Shown here: positions 35,771-44,669 of the stretch, in pieces
Layout of the letters: every line of letters starts with the position of its first letter
Numbering within the stretch: the stretch's first letter is position 1
Assembly: GCA_964593925.1 (NCBI GenBank)
Contig: CAZQKM010000002.1
Coordinates: forward strand, 76,237 to 140,236
Origin: Oleidesulfovibrio sp964593925
GTDB lineage: Bacteria; Desulfobacterota; Desulfovibrionia; Desulfovibrionales; Desulfovibrionaceae
DNA: 64,000 nucleotides
Direction: 5' to 3'
Program-made: the position numbers and the translations under genes
Notes under the pieces: model-generated
Database searches by the model: none
What the model was told of the DNA's origin: nothing
The model's input: the letters and a program-made list of their open reading frames with translations, nothing else

Positions 35771-36892
35771 ATGTCTTTTCCTGTCCAGGTACTGGTTAAA
35801 TACTGTGATCCCTCTTCAGGGGGAGAAGGGGTGGCATACCGTTTTTGTCGCTACATGCAGGCGCGCGGCGTTCCCTTTGTTATGGTTTGTGGCCGTAACA
35901 AAGAGCCGAACGGCCCTTTGGCGGAGCATGTGGTCACATTGGGTATGTTACGGCCCACACGTTTATTAAAATATGCTTCGTTTTTTCACAGGGCCGAGCG
36001 GTATATCGCAGAGCACAAGGGATTGTCCTTTTCGTTTGAATATATACCCGGATCGGCTATTGTCCGTCAGACAGGTGTGCATCGTACATTTTTGGCCCGT
36101 TCGCTGGAGGGGTTGAATGAAAAGGATACGCGTCGTAAAGTCCGTAACCGCGTATTAAACCCGTACAACAAGTATTTGCCCATGCAGGAACGTAGAACGT
36201 TGTTTTCTTCGGCATTGCGGCAGATAGTGGTGCCTTCTGCCATGACGCGTGCTGAAGTACGCGCGGCTTACCCAACGTTGTGTGACAAGGTGGCAGTAAT
36301 TCCCAACGGAGTTGATACGCAACGCTTTTGTTCTGTAGATGCCTTTGACAGGGATGCCGCCCGGCAACATTTTTGGCCCCAGGCCGTGGATAAACGTATT
36401 GTAGGGTTTGCGGGCAATGGTTTTTTGCGTAAAGGATTGGCCCATTGTATTGGTAGTTTGCCCCTATTACCCGACGACATCGTGCTGTTGGTTGCGGGCG
36501 GAGATTCCCCCGAATTATATGAGCGGCAAGCCTGTGAACTGGGTGTAGGGCACAGGATACGCTGGCTTGGTGAGATCAGTGACATGCCCCGATTTTTTCA
36601 TGCGTTGGATGCCTTTTGCCTGCCCACGCGTTATGACCCTTTTGGGTTGGTCATTGCAGAGGCGTTGGCATCAGGAGTGCCTGTGGTGACATCAACGCAG
36701 GCAGGCAGTGCACAAGTTGTCTGCCCTGATGTTTCTGGTGTGGTATGTTCGCAACTTGATGACGCTACAGTGGCTTGTGCTGTAGAGCGTGTTCTGCAAT
36801 TGCCGCGGGGGCACATTGCGTCTACGGTGGGAGATGAACGGGATATGTTTGCAGCCTACTTGGCACTGACAGAGTCCGTACGTGGTGGATAG
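35771..36892 (+). CDS. Glycosyltransferase, GT4 type (WaaG-like)
   Basis: The protein has 373 residues with the GT-B fold. The N-terminal acceptor domain has the loop SSGGEGVAYRFCRYM; the nucleotide-sugar domain has VVPSAMTRAEV, AVIPNGVDTQRF, GNGFLRKGLAH and the donor site FCLPTRYDPFGLVIAEALASG. The match is to lipopolysaccharide core glucosyltransferases of the WaaG type. A second glycosyltransferase follows after 57 bp, so the pair probably builds a surface glycan or lipid A core. Confidence 0.88.
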   Translation: MSFPVQVLVKYCDPSSGGEGVAYRFCRYMQARGVPFVMVCGRNKEPNGPLAEHVVTLGMLRPTRLLKYASFFHRAERYIAEHKGLSFSFEYIPGSAIVRQTGVHRTFLARSLEGLNEKDTRRKVRNRVLNPYNKYLPMQERRTLFSSALRQIVVPSAMTRAEVRAAYPTLCDKVAVIPNGVDTQRFCSVDAFDRDAARQHFWPQAVDKRIVGFAGNGFLRKGLAHCIGSLPLLPDDIVLLVAGGDSPELYERQACELGVGHRIRWLGEISDMPRFFHALDAFCLPTRYDPFGLVIAEALASGVPVVTSTQAGSAQVVCPDVSGVVCSQLDDATVACAVERVLQLPRGHIASTVGDERDMFAAYLALTESVRGG

Positions 36893-36949
36893 CACCCCAT
36901 GTGCCGTGTCCATCACGCGGCGTGCCGGGGCAGAGAATAAGGAGTGCCT

Positions 36950-38053
36950 GTGAAGATTGCGTATGTGATCGGCGGCCTGCATCATGGCGGTATTGAAAAC
37001 TGGCTATTGCACTTTACGCCGCGCTTGCAAACACTCGGGTATGAACCCGTGGTGATCAATGTTACCGGCAAGGGTGAATTGGGGCCACTGTTTGAGCAGG
37101 TGGGAGTATCTGTGTACAATGTGGGTAGGCAGGGGCAGCGAGCTGGGACGCATCGTTTTGATACAACGTACAAGCTGCGTAGACTTATACGGCGCCTGCA
37201 GCCTCATATTATCCAGAGCATGACCTTTCCTGCCAACTACCATACGCGACTGGCTACCTTGGGTATGCCTGTACCCGTTATCACAAACCTGCGTAATACA
37301 AAGTGTCAGACGAAGTTTGTGCGCCGGATGATGGACCGCATCCTTTCCATACGGACTACCGTATTTGTAGGAGTATCTCAGGCCGTGGTGCGTATAGCTG
37401 CCGGAGAGCAGAATTTGTTTAAACGCCCTGTGCACGTTATCTATAACGGTATTCCAGATGCATGTTTTTTAGCTCCTGCGGCAGATATTTCTGCGTGGAA
37501 TCTGGGAGACGGTCCTGTACTTGTTGCGGCCTGCCGGCTGACTGCCGCAAAAAATATGGATTTTTTCTTGGATGTATTTCGCAATGTACTGGACCGTGTA
37601 CCTGACGTGCGCTTTGTGCTTGTGGGGGATGGCAGGGATCGTGTCCCCCTTGAAGCGCAAGCTCATGCTCTGGGGATAACGGAACATGTTCTTTTTACCG
37701 GCATGCGGAGTGACGTACCGTCTGTGCTCAAGGCACTTGCCCTCTACCGAAGCATTTTTGTGGTGCCTTCCAGGTGGGAGGGGCTTTGTAACGCAGGCTT
37801 GGAGGCGATGGCGTGCGGTATTCCCCTCGTGGTGGCAGATACTGTACCGGTAGAGGAAGTGGCAGGGGATGCGGCGCTGGTGTTGCCGCTGGACAAGCAG
37901 TGCTGGACGGATGCACTTATTGCCTTGTTGGGTGATGCCGATCGGCTAGAGGCCATGCGTACACGGGGGGAGGCCGTGGCACACCAATGTGATTTTGCGG
38001 CGCATGTGTCTGCGTGGGATGAACTGTATCGGCAAATCGCGGGAATTATGTAA
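36950..38053 (+). CDS. Glycosyltransferase, GT4 type (EpsD/EpsF-like)
   Basis: The protein has 367 residues. The N-terminal GGLHHGGIENWLLHFTPRL is typical of GT4 enzymes that use a lipid-linked or glycan acceptor; FVGVSQAVVRIA, VIYNGIPDACF and the donor motif VPSRWEGLCNAGLEAMACG follow. The start is a GTG five bases after AAGGAG; the GTG two codons earlier lies inside the ribosome site. It acts with the preceding glycosyltransferase in surface glycan synthesis; the sugars are unknown. Confidence 0.88.
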   Translation: MKIAYVIGGLHHGGIENWLLHFTPRLQTLGYEPVVINVTGKGELGPLFEQVGVSVYNVGRQGQRAGTHRFDTTYKLRRLIRRLQPHIIQSMTFPANYHTRLATLGMPVPVITNLRNTKCQTKFVRRMMDRILSIRTTVFVGVSQAVVRIAAGEQNLFKRPVHVIYNGIPDACFLAPAADISAWNLGDGPVLVAACRLTAAKNMDFFLDVFRNVLDRVPDVRFVLVGDGRDRVPLEAQAHALGITEHVLFTGMRSDVPSVLKALALYRSIFVVPSRWEGLCNAGLEAMACGIPLVVADTVPVEEVAGDAALVLPLDKQCWTDALIALLGDADRLEAMRTRGEAVAHQCDFAAHVSAWDELYRQIAGIM

Positions 38054-38144
38054 CCGAACATGCCTTGAGTAGGGTCTGTAGTTGACTGGCGGCAGAAAGC
38101 CTATGACTGATCGCTCTTTGAAGTGCAATAAGGAGTATCTTGAT

Positions 38145-38918
38145 ATGGAAAATGTTAAAGAAATGCAAGCATTTCTCATGTGTGAGCTGCGCTTGTATCA
38201 CTATCCTGTGGCAGTAAAGTTTTTTTATGACCCTGCGGAAGTGGAAGATTTTAAAGCGCGGTCCGAGTATTATACACCAGTAAAACCCATGACATTCTGC
38301 CAGTGGGAGATTGCCGCACGCATGAAGGGGCAAACAGTGTATTCCGGGCGTGAAGGGCTTGGATGTAACAATGCTGCATCCAGTTTCGGCTGGAAAGAAA
38401 TGGACGATGCAGAGTGTAGGACCTATGGCAAGTATTGCACGGACGAGACGCAGGCTAGGCGTTTTGCACAAAGTAAGCCGCGGCTGCCAGAGGGATTGTT
38501 GGGCGTTGCTGTGTCTCCGTTGGCAGATGCGTTATTTATGCCGGATACCGTACATTTTTATTGTGACAATATGCAGGCTTACCATCTTGCTGTGGACTAT
38601 ATGGCAGCCATGGATGTCCATCCTCTACGCCCAAATCTGACTGTGAACTCGGCGGCATGTGGCGGTAACGTCTATTCATTGCTTGAAAAGCAGTTCAACA
38701 TGCTGCCAGCTTGTTCTGGCGGTTATAACGCAGGAAAAACAGAGCGCGGCGAAATTAATGTAATTATTCCCGCAGAGCAGATGGCACTGGTATACGCGCG
38801 CATGGCAGAGCGCCAAAAGGCGCATGGCAGTGTCTCCATCACAAGGCTTGGCGATGGCTTTCCCGGTGCGGATGTATGCAAAAACTGTCCATTGATTCTT
38901 TTTAAAAAAGAATCATAA
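38145..38918 (+). CDS. DUF169 family protein
   Basis: The protein has 257 residues. Conserved features of the family are the N-terminal YPVAVKFFYDP, a cysteine at PMTFCQWE, GREGLGCNNAASSFG, the central VNSAACGGNV, and the C-terminal FPGADVCKNCPLILF. DUF169 proteins occur widely in sulfate reducers and methanogens; their function is not established, and the conserved cysteines suggest metal or Fe-S binding. The ATG has AAGGAG eight bases upstream; an ATG 42 bases earlier is less likely. The gene is convergent with dsrC. Confidence 0.82.
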   Translation: MENVKEMQAFLMCELRLYHYPVAVKFFYDPAEVEDFKARSEYYTPVKPMTFCQWEIAARMKGQTVYSGREGLGCNNAASSFGWKEMDDAECRTYGKYCTDETQARRFAQSKPRLPEGLLGVAVSPLADALFMPDTVHFYCDNMQAYHLAVDYMAAMDVHPLRPNLTVNSAACGGNVYSLLEKQFNMLPACSGGYNAGKTERGEINVIIPAEQMALVYARMAERQKAHGSVSITRLGDGFPGADVCKNCPLILFKKES

Positions 38919-39068
38919 TTGTGGCATGAAAGTGCCGGCATGGACAAAGCTGTGCAGTTTACTGTCCTTTTTTTGGTGGAGAGGGGCAGGCAAAGACAGA
39001 AATGGACCAGGGAGGCTCGGGGAGAAAAGTGTGTTTTTTGTCGTAGCCATCAGGTCATTTTTGGGCAT

Positions 39069-39095
39069 AAAAAAAGCGGAAGCTTTCGCTTCCGC
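39069..39095 (-). terminator. Terminator of dsrC
   Basis: On the minus strand a perfect eight-pair GC-rich stem (GCGGAAGC with GCTTCCGC) and four-base loop run into seven T, 20 bp past the dsrC stop. Confidence 0.88.
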
Positions 39096-39115
39096 TCATA
39101 CAAGCAAAATCTGTG

Positions 39116-39433
39116 TTACACACAGCCGGTGGGCTTGGGCAGGCCAGCCATTTTGCATGCTCCCTTACCAGGACCGGAAGGGAACAACTCATACACTTGC
39201 TTCAGTTTGAAGCCGGTGTTTTTGGACAGGATACGCACCATGGGAGCGATACCATTTTTGCGGTAATAGTCTTGCAAAAAGTCGATAATCTTCTGGTGGT
39301 CTTCGCTGATATCGGAAATACCTTCGGACTCTTTCACATATTCAACCCATTCAGGGCACCATTCATCGAAGCGAAGCAGAAAGCCGTCTTCATCAACCTC
39401 GAACGATTTGCCTTGGTAAGTTACTTCAGCCAT
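39116..39433 (-). CDS. dsrC: DsrC/TusE-family sulfur carrier protein
   Basis: The protein has 105 residues. The N terminus AEVTYQGKSFEVDEDGFLL and the C-terminal arm GACKMAGLPKPTGCV, with both conserved cysteines, identify true DsrC rather than TusE. DsrC receives sulfur from dissimilatory sulfite reductase as a trisulfide and passes it to the DsrMKJOP membrane complex. The ATG has AAGGAGG. As in many Desulfovibrio it is encoded apart from dsrAB. It shows that the organism respires sulfite or sulfate. Confidence 0.96.
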   Translation of the reverse strand: MAEVTYQGKSFEVDEDGFLLRFDEWCPEWVEYVKESEGISDISEDHQKIIDFLQDYYRKNGIAPMVRILSKNTGFKLKQVYELFPSGPGKGACKMAGLPKPTGCV

Positions 39434-39585
39434 GCTTGTCCTCCTTGGACATGATCTAGCGGTGTATATCGGGCTAGTACTATGCCAAACTGCGTTGCTG
39501 CTCATGCTGTCACGCAGCTATACTGTAAGCAGCAATCCGCTGCTTGACTCCTGTCCGGGTCCGTCGTGTGTTTACGGAAAGGCTT

Positions 39586-39615
39586 TGCATACTGCTATAC
39601 CAAAGAGGTTGTCAA
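39586..39615 (-). promoter_or_regulatory. Candidate promoter of dsrC
   Basis: TTGACA and TATGCA are 18 bp apart on the minus strand, giving a leader of about 145 bases before the dsrC ATG. The -35 box is perfect and the -10 box matches four of six. Confidence 0.4.
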
Positions 39616-39850
39616 TAGCCTGCCGCAAAACGCATCTGTTGCCACAATATATGTCTATTTGTAAAAATCTATACAAATCAAAGGACTGACAATGCACACA
39701 ACGGAAAACATTTTTACAAAAATCATGGATAACATGCCATAATGTTCATGAAAATACAAGGTGTTTTTGTTGTAATTTATGCACGTTACTATCAGCTTAC
39801 CAAGTTGTCGTGTGCGTTCGACGTAAAACCGGACCGTTTCTGTCAGGGGG
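39616..39850. other. Intergenic region upstream of dsrC
   Basis: AT-rich spacer with no supported gene. An 87-codon minus frame here has no ribosome site and an atypical composition. Confidence 0.35.
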
Positions 39851-39872
39851 GGCGGACGCCTCGGCATCCGCC
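39851..39872 (-). terminator. Hairpin after the CBS-domain gene
   Basis: A GC-rich stem of nine pairs (GGCGGATGC side) with a CGAG loop lies 24 bp past the minus-strand stop. It is followed by C rather than T residues, so termination is plausible but not typical. Confidence 0.45.
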
Positions 39873-39895
39873 TACAAAAGCATGGAATACGACCT

Positions 39896-40570
39896 TTAGA
39901 ATGGACCGGTGTGCACATTGGCGCGTGCCCAATATGTCATGTTGAAGCGTGAAGCCAGCTCTTCGATAAGCGCGTTTTCCTCAGATCGGTCCATGGGGCG
40001 AATACGGACAAACACCTGCCGCATGCCGTTGTCACGATCTTCAAATGTCAGTATGGAGGTAATGCGAGCCCCGTGTTCGCGTAGCAGGTTGACGATGGGC
40101 TTGAGTGTCCCGGGTGAGTTGGGCAGTAAAAAGCCACATTGCACCCCACCATGGCGTGCGCCGGAGATGGAGAGCAATACCTTAAAAATATCTTTGTCGG
40201 TGATGATACCCACAAGAGTATTGTGTTCATCCACCACGGGCATGGCTGTAAAGTCGCGCTCCAGCATGATTAGTGCGGCCTTTTCTACAGTGTCGTCGGG
40301 CTTTGCAGCTACAACATCCTTGGTCATGATGGACTGTACCTTGATTTCGGCAAGCAGGTAATACAGTTCATGCACATCAAGCGTCGTGGCCTTGGAAGGT
40401 GAGGCTTCCTTGATATCGCGGTCAGAGAGGATGCCCACCAGCAGATTGTTTTCATCGACAACGGGTAGCCGATTGAAGCTGTGCGTTTTCATCAATTTTG
40501 AGGCGCGCATCATGGACATATCCGGCGTGGCGCTTATGACGTCCCTTGACATCCAGTCACGGATCAACAT
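39896..40570 (-). CDS. CBS-pair/ACT-like domain protein (AcuB type)
   Basis: The protein has 224 residues. The first CBS motif is MLIRDWMSRDVISATPDMSM with FNRLPVVDENNLLVGILSDRD; the second is IMTKDVVAAKPDDTVEKA with AMPVVDEHNTLVGIITDKD. The last 75 residues resemble an ACT domain (PGTLKPIVNLLREHGARITS). CBS pairs bind adenine nucleotides and ACT domains bind amino acids, so this is a small-molecule sensor with an unknown target. The start has GGGAGG nine bases upstream; the long upstream frame is not used. Confidence 0.87.
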   Translation of the reverse strand: MLIRDWMSRDVISATPDMSMMRASKLMKTHSFNRLPVVDENNLLVGILSDRDIKEASPSKATTLDVHELYYLLAEIKVQSIMTKDVVAAKPDDTVEKAALIMLERDFTAMPVVDEHNTLVGIITDKDIFKVLLSISGARHGGVQCGFLLPNSPGTLKPIVNLLREHGARITSILTFEDRDNGMRQVFVRIRPMDRSEENALIEELASRFNMTYWARANVHTGPF

Positions 40571-41424
40571 GCAAAGTATCCTCCCTGATGTGTGGTGAGG
40601 GGGCGTTTGGAAAAAAGATCTGTATATCTTGCAGCATAAACGGCTAGCCAGTTCAAGTAAAGGTATAAAAGCGTGCGGAAGGTCCGGTGAGAGGGCGCCG
40701 TTTTTGTTTTTGAGGCAATTCCCGGAGGCTGAGGGCTGTGTGTTTCCTGTGTAGCGACATTGTAGGGCGTATCCATTGGGACCGGGTTGGGTTACTTTGT
40801 GTGGCAGCTGCTTTGGTATGCACATCAGGTTCCACATATTTTATTCCATGGGAGTCGTTTCACGATGCCTCAGTACAGGCAGGATGATAACCGACGTATC
40901 AGAGGCCGGATTGTGCATACGGTGCCATAGACGGCGGGAGCAGGTTTGTGAGTTTGGCTAGCCGTGATGGATGTGCTAGGTATCAGCGTTATGGTTGGCT
41001 ACTGATATGCACCGGTTGGAAAGGGGGTATTTTTTAGGGATGCCATGCTGCGATTTTTTTACTGTAGAGAAAGTCCGTGCTCTGGTATGGCTATTTTTAT
41101 AGGCCGTACATTTTTTTGTTGGAAGAAGCATGAATGAGGAGGCGGATGTGACATGTAGCCTAGGCCTCGTGTCAAATGTTTGAGTAGCAAGGAGCTACAG
41201 CAAGATTTTGGGGCTGTGGTTGAGTGACAGCAGGTTGGACATGCTGTGTATACAGTGAGTTATGTTGGGTAAACATCCTGGCGGAATATTGACGGTACGC
41301 TACCTTTCAGAAGATACATGACCCGGGAAGAGGCGTTTTCGTTATGGTATTTTGACACATAGTGAATACCCGTACCACGAGACTCCGCTGAAGTAGGGCA
41401 GGCAGAGGGGTATTGCAGTAAGAA
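40571..41424. other. Gene-poor region upstream of the CBS gene
   Basis: About 850 bp without a credible gene on either strand; reading frames are short and lack ribosome sites. A sequence near 41069 resembles the conserved start of RNase P RNA but lacks the rest (rejected). Confidence 0.4.
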
Positions 41425-41457
41425 CCATAAACCAGCATATAATGCGCTGGCTTATGG
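41425..41457 (-). terminator. Hairpin downstream of the Tim44-like gene
   Basis: A twelve-position stem with one mismatch (CCATAA.CCAGC with GCTGG.TTATGG) and a nine-base loop. It lies about 110 bp past the minus-strand stop and lacks a clear T run. Confidence 0.35.
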
Positions 41458-41480
41458 AGTAATTACGTATCCTGTTTTAG

Positions 41481-41498
41481 CCTCCACGGTGGTGGAGG
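41481..41498 (-). terminator. GC-rich hairpin downstream of the Tim44-like gene
   Basis: A perfect seven-pair stem CCTCCAC/GTGGAGG with a four-base loop lies 70 bp past the stop. No T run follows on the minus strand. Confidence 0.35.
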
Positions 41499-41567
41499 TT
41501 TGTGCTAGGGCGTAGATATTGATTCCGGCAAATTGCCCAGCTACCATACAGAGGCATCCCTATCTCT

Positions 41568-42404
41568 CTACGAGAGTGTTTTGCTCGGCTGGCTTTCAAT
41601 CTGCTGAAAATCGTCAAGCCGCCACAGGTCGCTGGAGCGGGGCCGGACAAAATGCCAGAGTTCTTGAGTCTGTATGGGGGTACCCACTGCATTTTCACGC
41701 AGGAGTGCATCAAAGCATACCGTTCCTGTAATAGTATCGGTGGATTCTTCCACTTTGAATAGACGTGCTTCAAGTCCCAACAGCTCGGTATGGGAGTATT
41801 CAGCAGGGGCTCCTTCCATCTGCTGGCGGATCTCTATAAACATCTCGGGGGTGGTGAGTGTCTCGATCCTTGCCAAATCGTGCTTGTCCCACGCTTGTTG
41901 CAGGCGGAGGTATATGTCCCTTGCTTGCTTCAGAAATTTTTCAGCATGAAATTCTTTGGACGTGGAAAACTCTGCTTGGGCTTGTTTCCATGTTTGTTTT
42001 TTTGAAGAAGAGGTGTCAACTGATTGACGCAATGCATGGGACATGTCCGTATCTTCTGTAGCAAAGGAGTCGTCACGGCGTGGTATGAGGCTTGCGGCAA
42101 AAAGGAGGGTGCTGCCCAGAAACATCAGGTCTACAATGCCGAGCCCGTGAAATGTGCCCCCGGTAGCCACTGACCCTAGCAGTGAGTCGGCCAGAATGGT
42201 ACTCAGCCCTTGGTTTGAACGACCAGAGAATACATCAACCAACGCAGTCAGCTGTTGGGAAATATTGGCCACAGAACCGGTGGCATTATATATGGCTGCA
42301 TCTATGGGCATGTTAGAAAAAGTATGCCCATTAATGGGAACTGCCGCACATAACAGCATGCTGGTGATCAGCAAAGGAAGGAGAAAAAGTGTAATAAAAC
42401 GCAT
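41568..42404 (-). CDS. Tim44-like domain protein
   Basis: The protein has 278 residues. An N-terminal signal or anchor (about 1-22) is followed by a second hydrophobic stretch (about 90-110, LGIVDLMFLGSTLLFAASLI) and a C-terminal Tim44-like domain (about 150-275) with ARDIYLRLQQAWDKHDLARI, TTPEMFIEIRQQM and the end WRLDDFQQIE. Bacterial members sit at the inner membrane; their function is not established. The hydrophobic, glycine-rich middle matches the usual layout of the family. Confidence 0.8.
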   Translation of the reverse strand: MRFITLFLLPLLITSMLLCAAVPINGHTFSNMPIDAAIYNATGSVANISQQLTALVDVFSGRSNQGLSTILADSLLGSVATGGTFHGLGIVDLMFLGSTLLFAASLIPRRDDSFATEDTDMSHALRQSVDTSSSKKQTWKQAQAEFSTSKEFHAEKFLKQARDIYLRLQQAWDKHDLARIETLTTPEMFIEIRQQMEGAPAEYSHTELLGLEARLFKVEESTDTITGTVCFDALLRENAVGTPIQTQELWHFVRPRSSDLWRLDDFQQIESQPSKTLS

Positions 42405-42435
42405 TATGGATATTCCACCGTGGCAAAAAGATATA

Positions 42436-42460
42436 TTGGAGAAAGAAAGGCTTTCTCCAA
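42436..42460 (-). terminator. Hairpin between the response regulator and the Tim44-like gene
   Basis: A perfect ten-pair inverted repeat (TTGGAGAAAG and its complement) with a five-base loop is followed on the minus strand by an AT-rich stretch and TTTTT. It probably separates the two genes transcriptionally. Confidence 0.6.
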
Positions 42461-42514
42461 ATCAGTATCACTAATAGTCTATAAATTTTAATGCAAAATA
42501 CAGGCCATGGTTTG

Positions 42515-42910
42515 CTAAAGTACGCCTATGTTGTGCAAAAGCTTTAAAAAAAGTTTTTTGTCAACAGGCTTTGGTACATAGGATGTTGCACCACCTTTGT
42601 AATAAGCTTCGACGACATTTTGGGGATCGTCCAACACCGTAATCATGACAATTTTGGCTTCGTCATTGGCAGAAACACCATGAAGACGCTCAAGGGTACG
42701 TATTTGCTTGAGTGCCTCCTGCCCGTTCAGCTCAGGCATCAATATATCCATACAAATAAGTTTGTATGGCGCACCGGCTTCAAGGGCGGCTTTAAAAGCA
42801 TACACAGCCTCTTTGCCATTTACAGCCATATGACAGCGACTGTAGGGGGCAAGGATGGTATGTAGCAGTTTTCTGCTGACAAAATCGTCTTCTACTATGA
42901 GAGAACGCAT
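42515..42910 (-). CDS. Single-domain response regulator (CheY-like)
   Basis: The protein has 131 residues and consists of a receiver domain only. The acidic pocket is SLIVEDDFVSRKLL, the phospho-acceptor is Asp55 in ICMDILMPELNGQEAL, and the switch and lysine residues are in VMITVLDDP and SYVPKPVDKK. It has no output domain, so it works by protein contact. The ATG with GGAGG four bases upstream is chosen over one five codons earlier. No kinase is adjacent; the comF gene lies upstream on the same strand. Confidence 0.9.
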   Translation of the reverse strand: MRSLIVEDDFVSRKLLHTILAPYSRCHMAVNGKEAVYAFKAALEAGAPYKLICMDILMPELNGQEALKQIRTLERLHGVSANDEAKIVMITVLDDPQNVVEAYYKGGATSYVPKPVDKKLFLKLLHNIGVL

Positions 42911-42979
42911 CAACCCTCCGCACATCGTATATCAATATATTATATAAGTGAGATGTACGGTAAGGTCAATAGTGATGTT

Positions 42980-43735
42980 TTAAATGGATAGTAACGATGG
43001 CATCTTGGAGGACAAAGGGGTTCTGGCGAGGACCAGTGCGTGCACGTGGCTGGCTCCTGCCGTATGCAGGGCAAAAGTGCAGTGCTCAAGCGTGGCCCCA
43101 CTGGTCATGACATCATCCACTAGCAATATGCGTTTTTGTCGCACCGAATTTGTGGCAACAAATGCATTACGCAGGTTGGTTCGCCGTTTTTTTTGGGGTA
43201 GCCCGGATTGTGCCGGGGTATGGCGTACACGCTGCAGCGCTTTTGCACATACGGGGAGGTGTAACATGTGCCCGGCGTAGCGGGCAAGCAGGAAGGCCTG
43301 ATTAAAGCCGCGCATACCAAGTCGTTTAGGATGTAATGGCACGGGTATAACCAGCTCTGGATGTTCCTGCGGGGTAAATGGGTTCGTGCGCAGAGCCTGG
43401 CAGAGCAAGTGCCCTGCAAGCCGCCCCAATGTGATGTCCGGGGCATGTTTATGGCGTATGACCAGTTCGCGCAATGAGCCTTGATATATGCCAAAATAAC
43501 GCAGTGATTGCCATGGTGGCGGTGCGGCGAAGCATGTGGGGCAGGGGAGAGAGGAGGTTGTGGTGGGCAACCCGCAAAGCAGACAGCGCTGCTCTGTATG
43601 GTGTTTGAGTGCGCTTTGGCAGCAGGCGCATAGCTGTGCGTTGTCATGTTCTGGCGCAAAGCAACGCTTGCAGAGTGTGCAGCGTGTTTCGACAGGCCGG
43701 ATGCGTTGCCACAGTCGATGTAGCTGGGGGTACAT
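42980..43735 (-). CDS. comF: ComF family phosphoribosyltransferase-like protein
   Basis: The protein has 251 residues. Two zinc-binding clusters (CTLCKRCF with CACC, and CLLCG with CPTC) lead into a type I phosphoribosyltransferase fold with the PRPP motif ILLVDDVMTSGATL and VPVPLHPKRLGMRGFNQA. ComF proteins take part in DNA uptake in competent bacteria; in others the role is unclear. The ATG overlaps the stop of the upstream flavoprotein gene (TGATG). Confidence 0.9.
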   Translation of the reverse strand: MYPQLHRLWQRIRPVETRCTLCKRCFAPEHDNAQLCACCQSALKHHTEQRCLLCGLPTTTSSLPCPTCFAAPPPWQSLRYFGIYQGSLRELVIRHKHAPDITLGRLAGHLLCQALRTNPFTPQEHPELVIPVPLHPKRLGMRGFNQAFLLARYAGHMLHLPVCAKALQRVRHTPAQSGLPQKKRRTNLRNAFVATNSVRQKRILLVDDVMTSGATLEHCTFALHTAGASHVHALVLARTPLSSKMPSLLSI

Positions 43736-44340
43736 CAGGCAGGCGGCTCCATGGTGTCTCGGGCGGCCTGTGCACCATAGGCTATGACACGTTGTGCGGT
43801 TTCAGGGGTGCGCTCAAGGGCATTGGCTTCCTCCAGCCCCGTAAGCAGAAGCGGAGGTTGCAGGGTAATACGGAATGGCTCCAAAAAATAGCGTAGGGTG
43901 AGCAGAGTGCCGTGGAACAGACTTTCGCCCCTGGTACGGGCTGCAATACAGGTAACCCATGCTTTGCGCTCGGGTAACGTTGACAACTGTGTATGTCCGC
44001 GTTGGTGTAATAGCCAGAAGCGCTGAGCGCGATCAATAAGGGCCTTGAATTGCGCGGGCACATGATAAAAATAAATGGGTACAGAAAAGTGCAGGGCCGG
44101 AGCTTCCTGTAGTATGCGGAATATAGCGGCGGCCTGATCTTTTGTGTCGAGGGTGCAGGGTTTGTCAGGGGCGTGTTGACAGTGACCGCAGGAGATGCAG
44201 GGCAGGATGCTTAAGGTGCGTAGATGGAGTATCCGGGCTGCATCGCCTGCTGCCCCTCTCTGGAACAGTTTGGCCGCGGTGTCGCTGTTACCCCCTGCAC
44301 GAGGGCTGCACGTAATGCTTTGGATATGCTGAGTGGTCAT
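43735..44340 (-). CDS. NADPH-dependent FMN reductase/flavodoxin-fold protein
   Basis: The protein has 201 residues. The flavin phosphate loop is SITCSPRAGGNSDTAAKL, followed by CISCGHCQHAPDKPC, a four-cysteine motif as in iron-sulfur flavoproteins, and SVPIYFYHVPAQFKALIDRA. It probably binds FMN, possibly with an Fe-S cluster, and moves electrons between small carriers. It is translationally coupled to comF. Confidence 0.85.
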   Translation of the reverse strand: MTTQHIQSITCSPRAGGNSDTAAKLFQRGAAGDAARILHLRTLSILPCISCGHCQHAPDKPCTLDTKDQAAAIFRILQEAPALHFSVPIYFYHVPAQFKALIDRAQRFWLLHQRGHTQLSTLPERKAWVTCIAARTRGESLFHGTLLTLRYFLEPFRITLQPPLLLTGLEEANALERTPETAQRVIAYGAQAARDTMEPPA

Positions 44341-44369
44341 GGGGGTCCTGCACCGGGGTTGTTGTCTGT

Positions 44370-44669
44370 GTGGTTGGGATTCGGATAAGCCCTGTCACCA
44401 GCAGCCCATATGGATATTTGTGGCTTGAGAGAACTTCGGGCTGCCGTATGTGTTGCAGGCAAGCAATGATTTTACACCTGGTGATCTGCAGCAAAAGCAC
44501 CGTCGTAGTATTTTGTCTGCAAATACGAGACATTGGTTTTGTAGTATTGCCCTTGGGTTCTGGGCAGGGTGTGGTGTTCCACCTTGCCGGTGGGCTTACA
44601 AGGCAGCACTACACAGTGCGCGTGGAGCACTGAGGTTTGTCCATGCGCTTGGCGGTATACCCTGCCGGG
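44370..44669 (+). pseudogene. Possible decayed gene between the flavoprotein and hydrolase genes
   Basis: Two overlapping plus frames are protein-like but broken: SPYGYLWL in one, then NFGLPYVLQASNDFTPGDLQ and NTRHWFCSIALGFWAG in the other, where the switch falls near a TGA at 44426. No ribosome site and no family I can name. The region would otherwise be a 329-bp spacer. Confidence 0.3.

Noticed and set aside
41069..41085. RNase P RNA start-like sequence (GAGAAAGTCCGTGCTC)
   Set aside because: It resembles the conserved GAGGAAAGTCCGGGCTC box, but none of the other conserved blocks of RNase P RNA follow within 400 bases.
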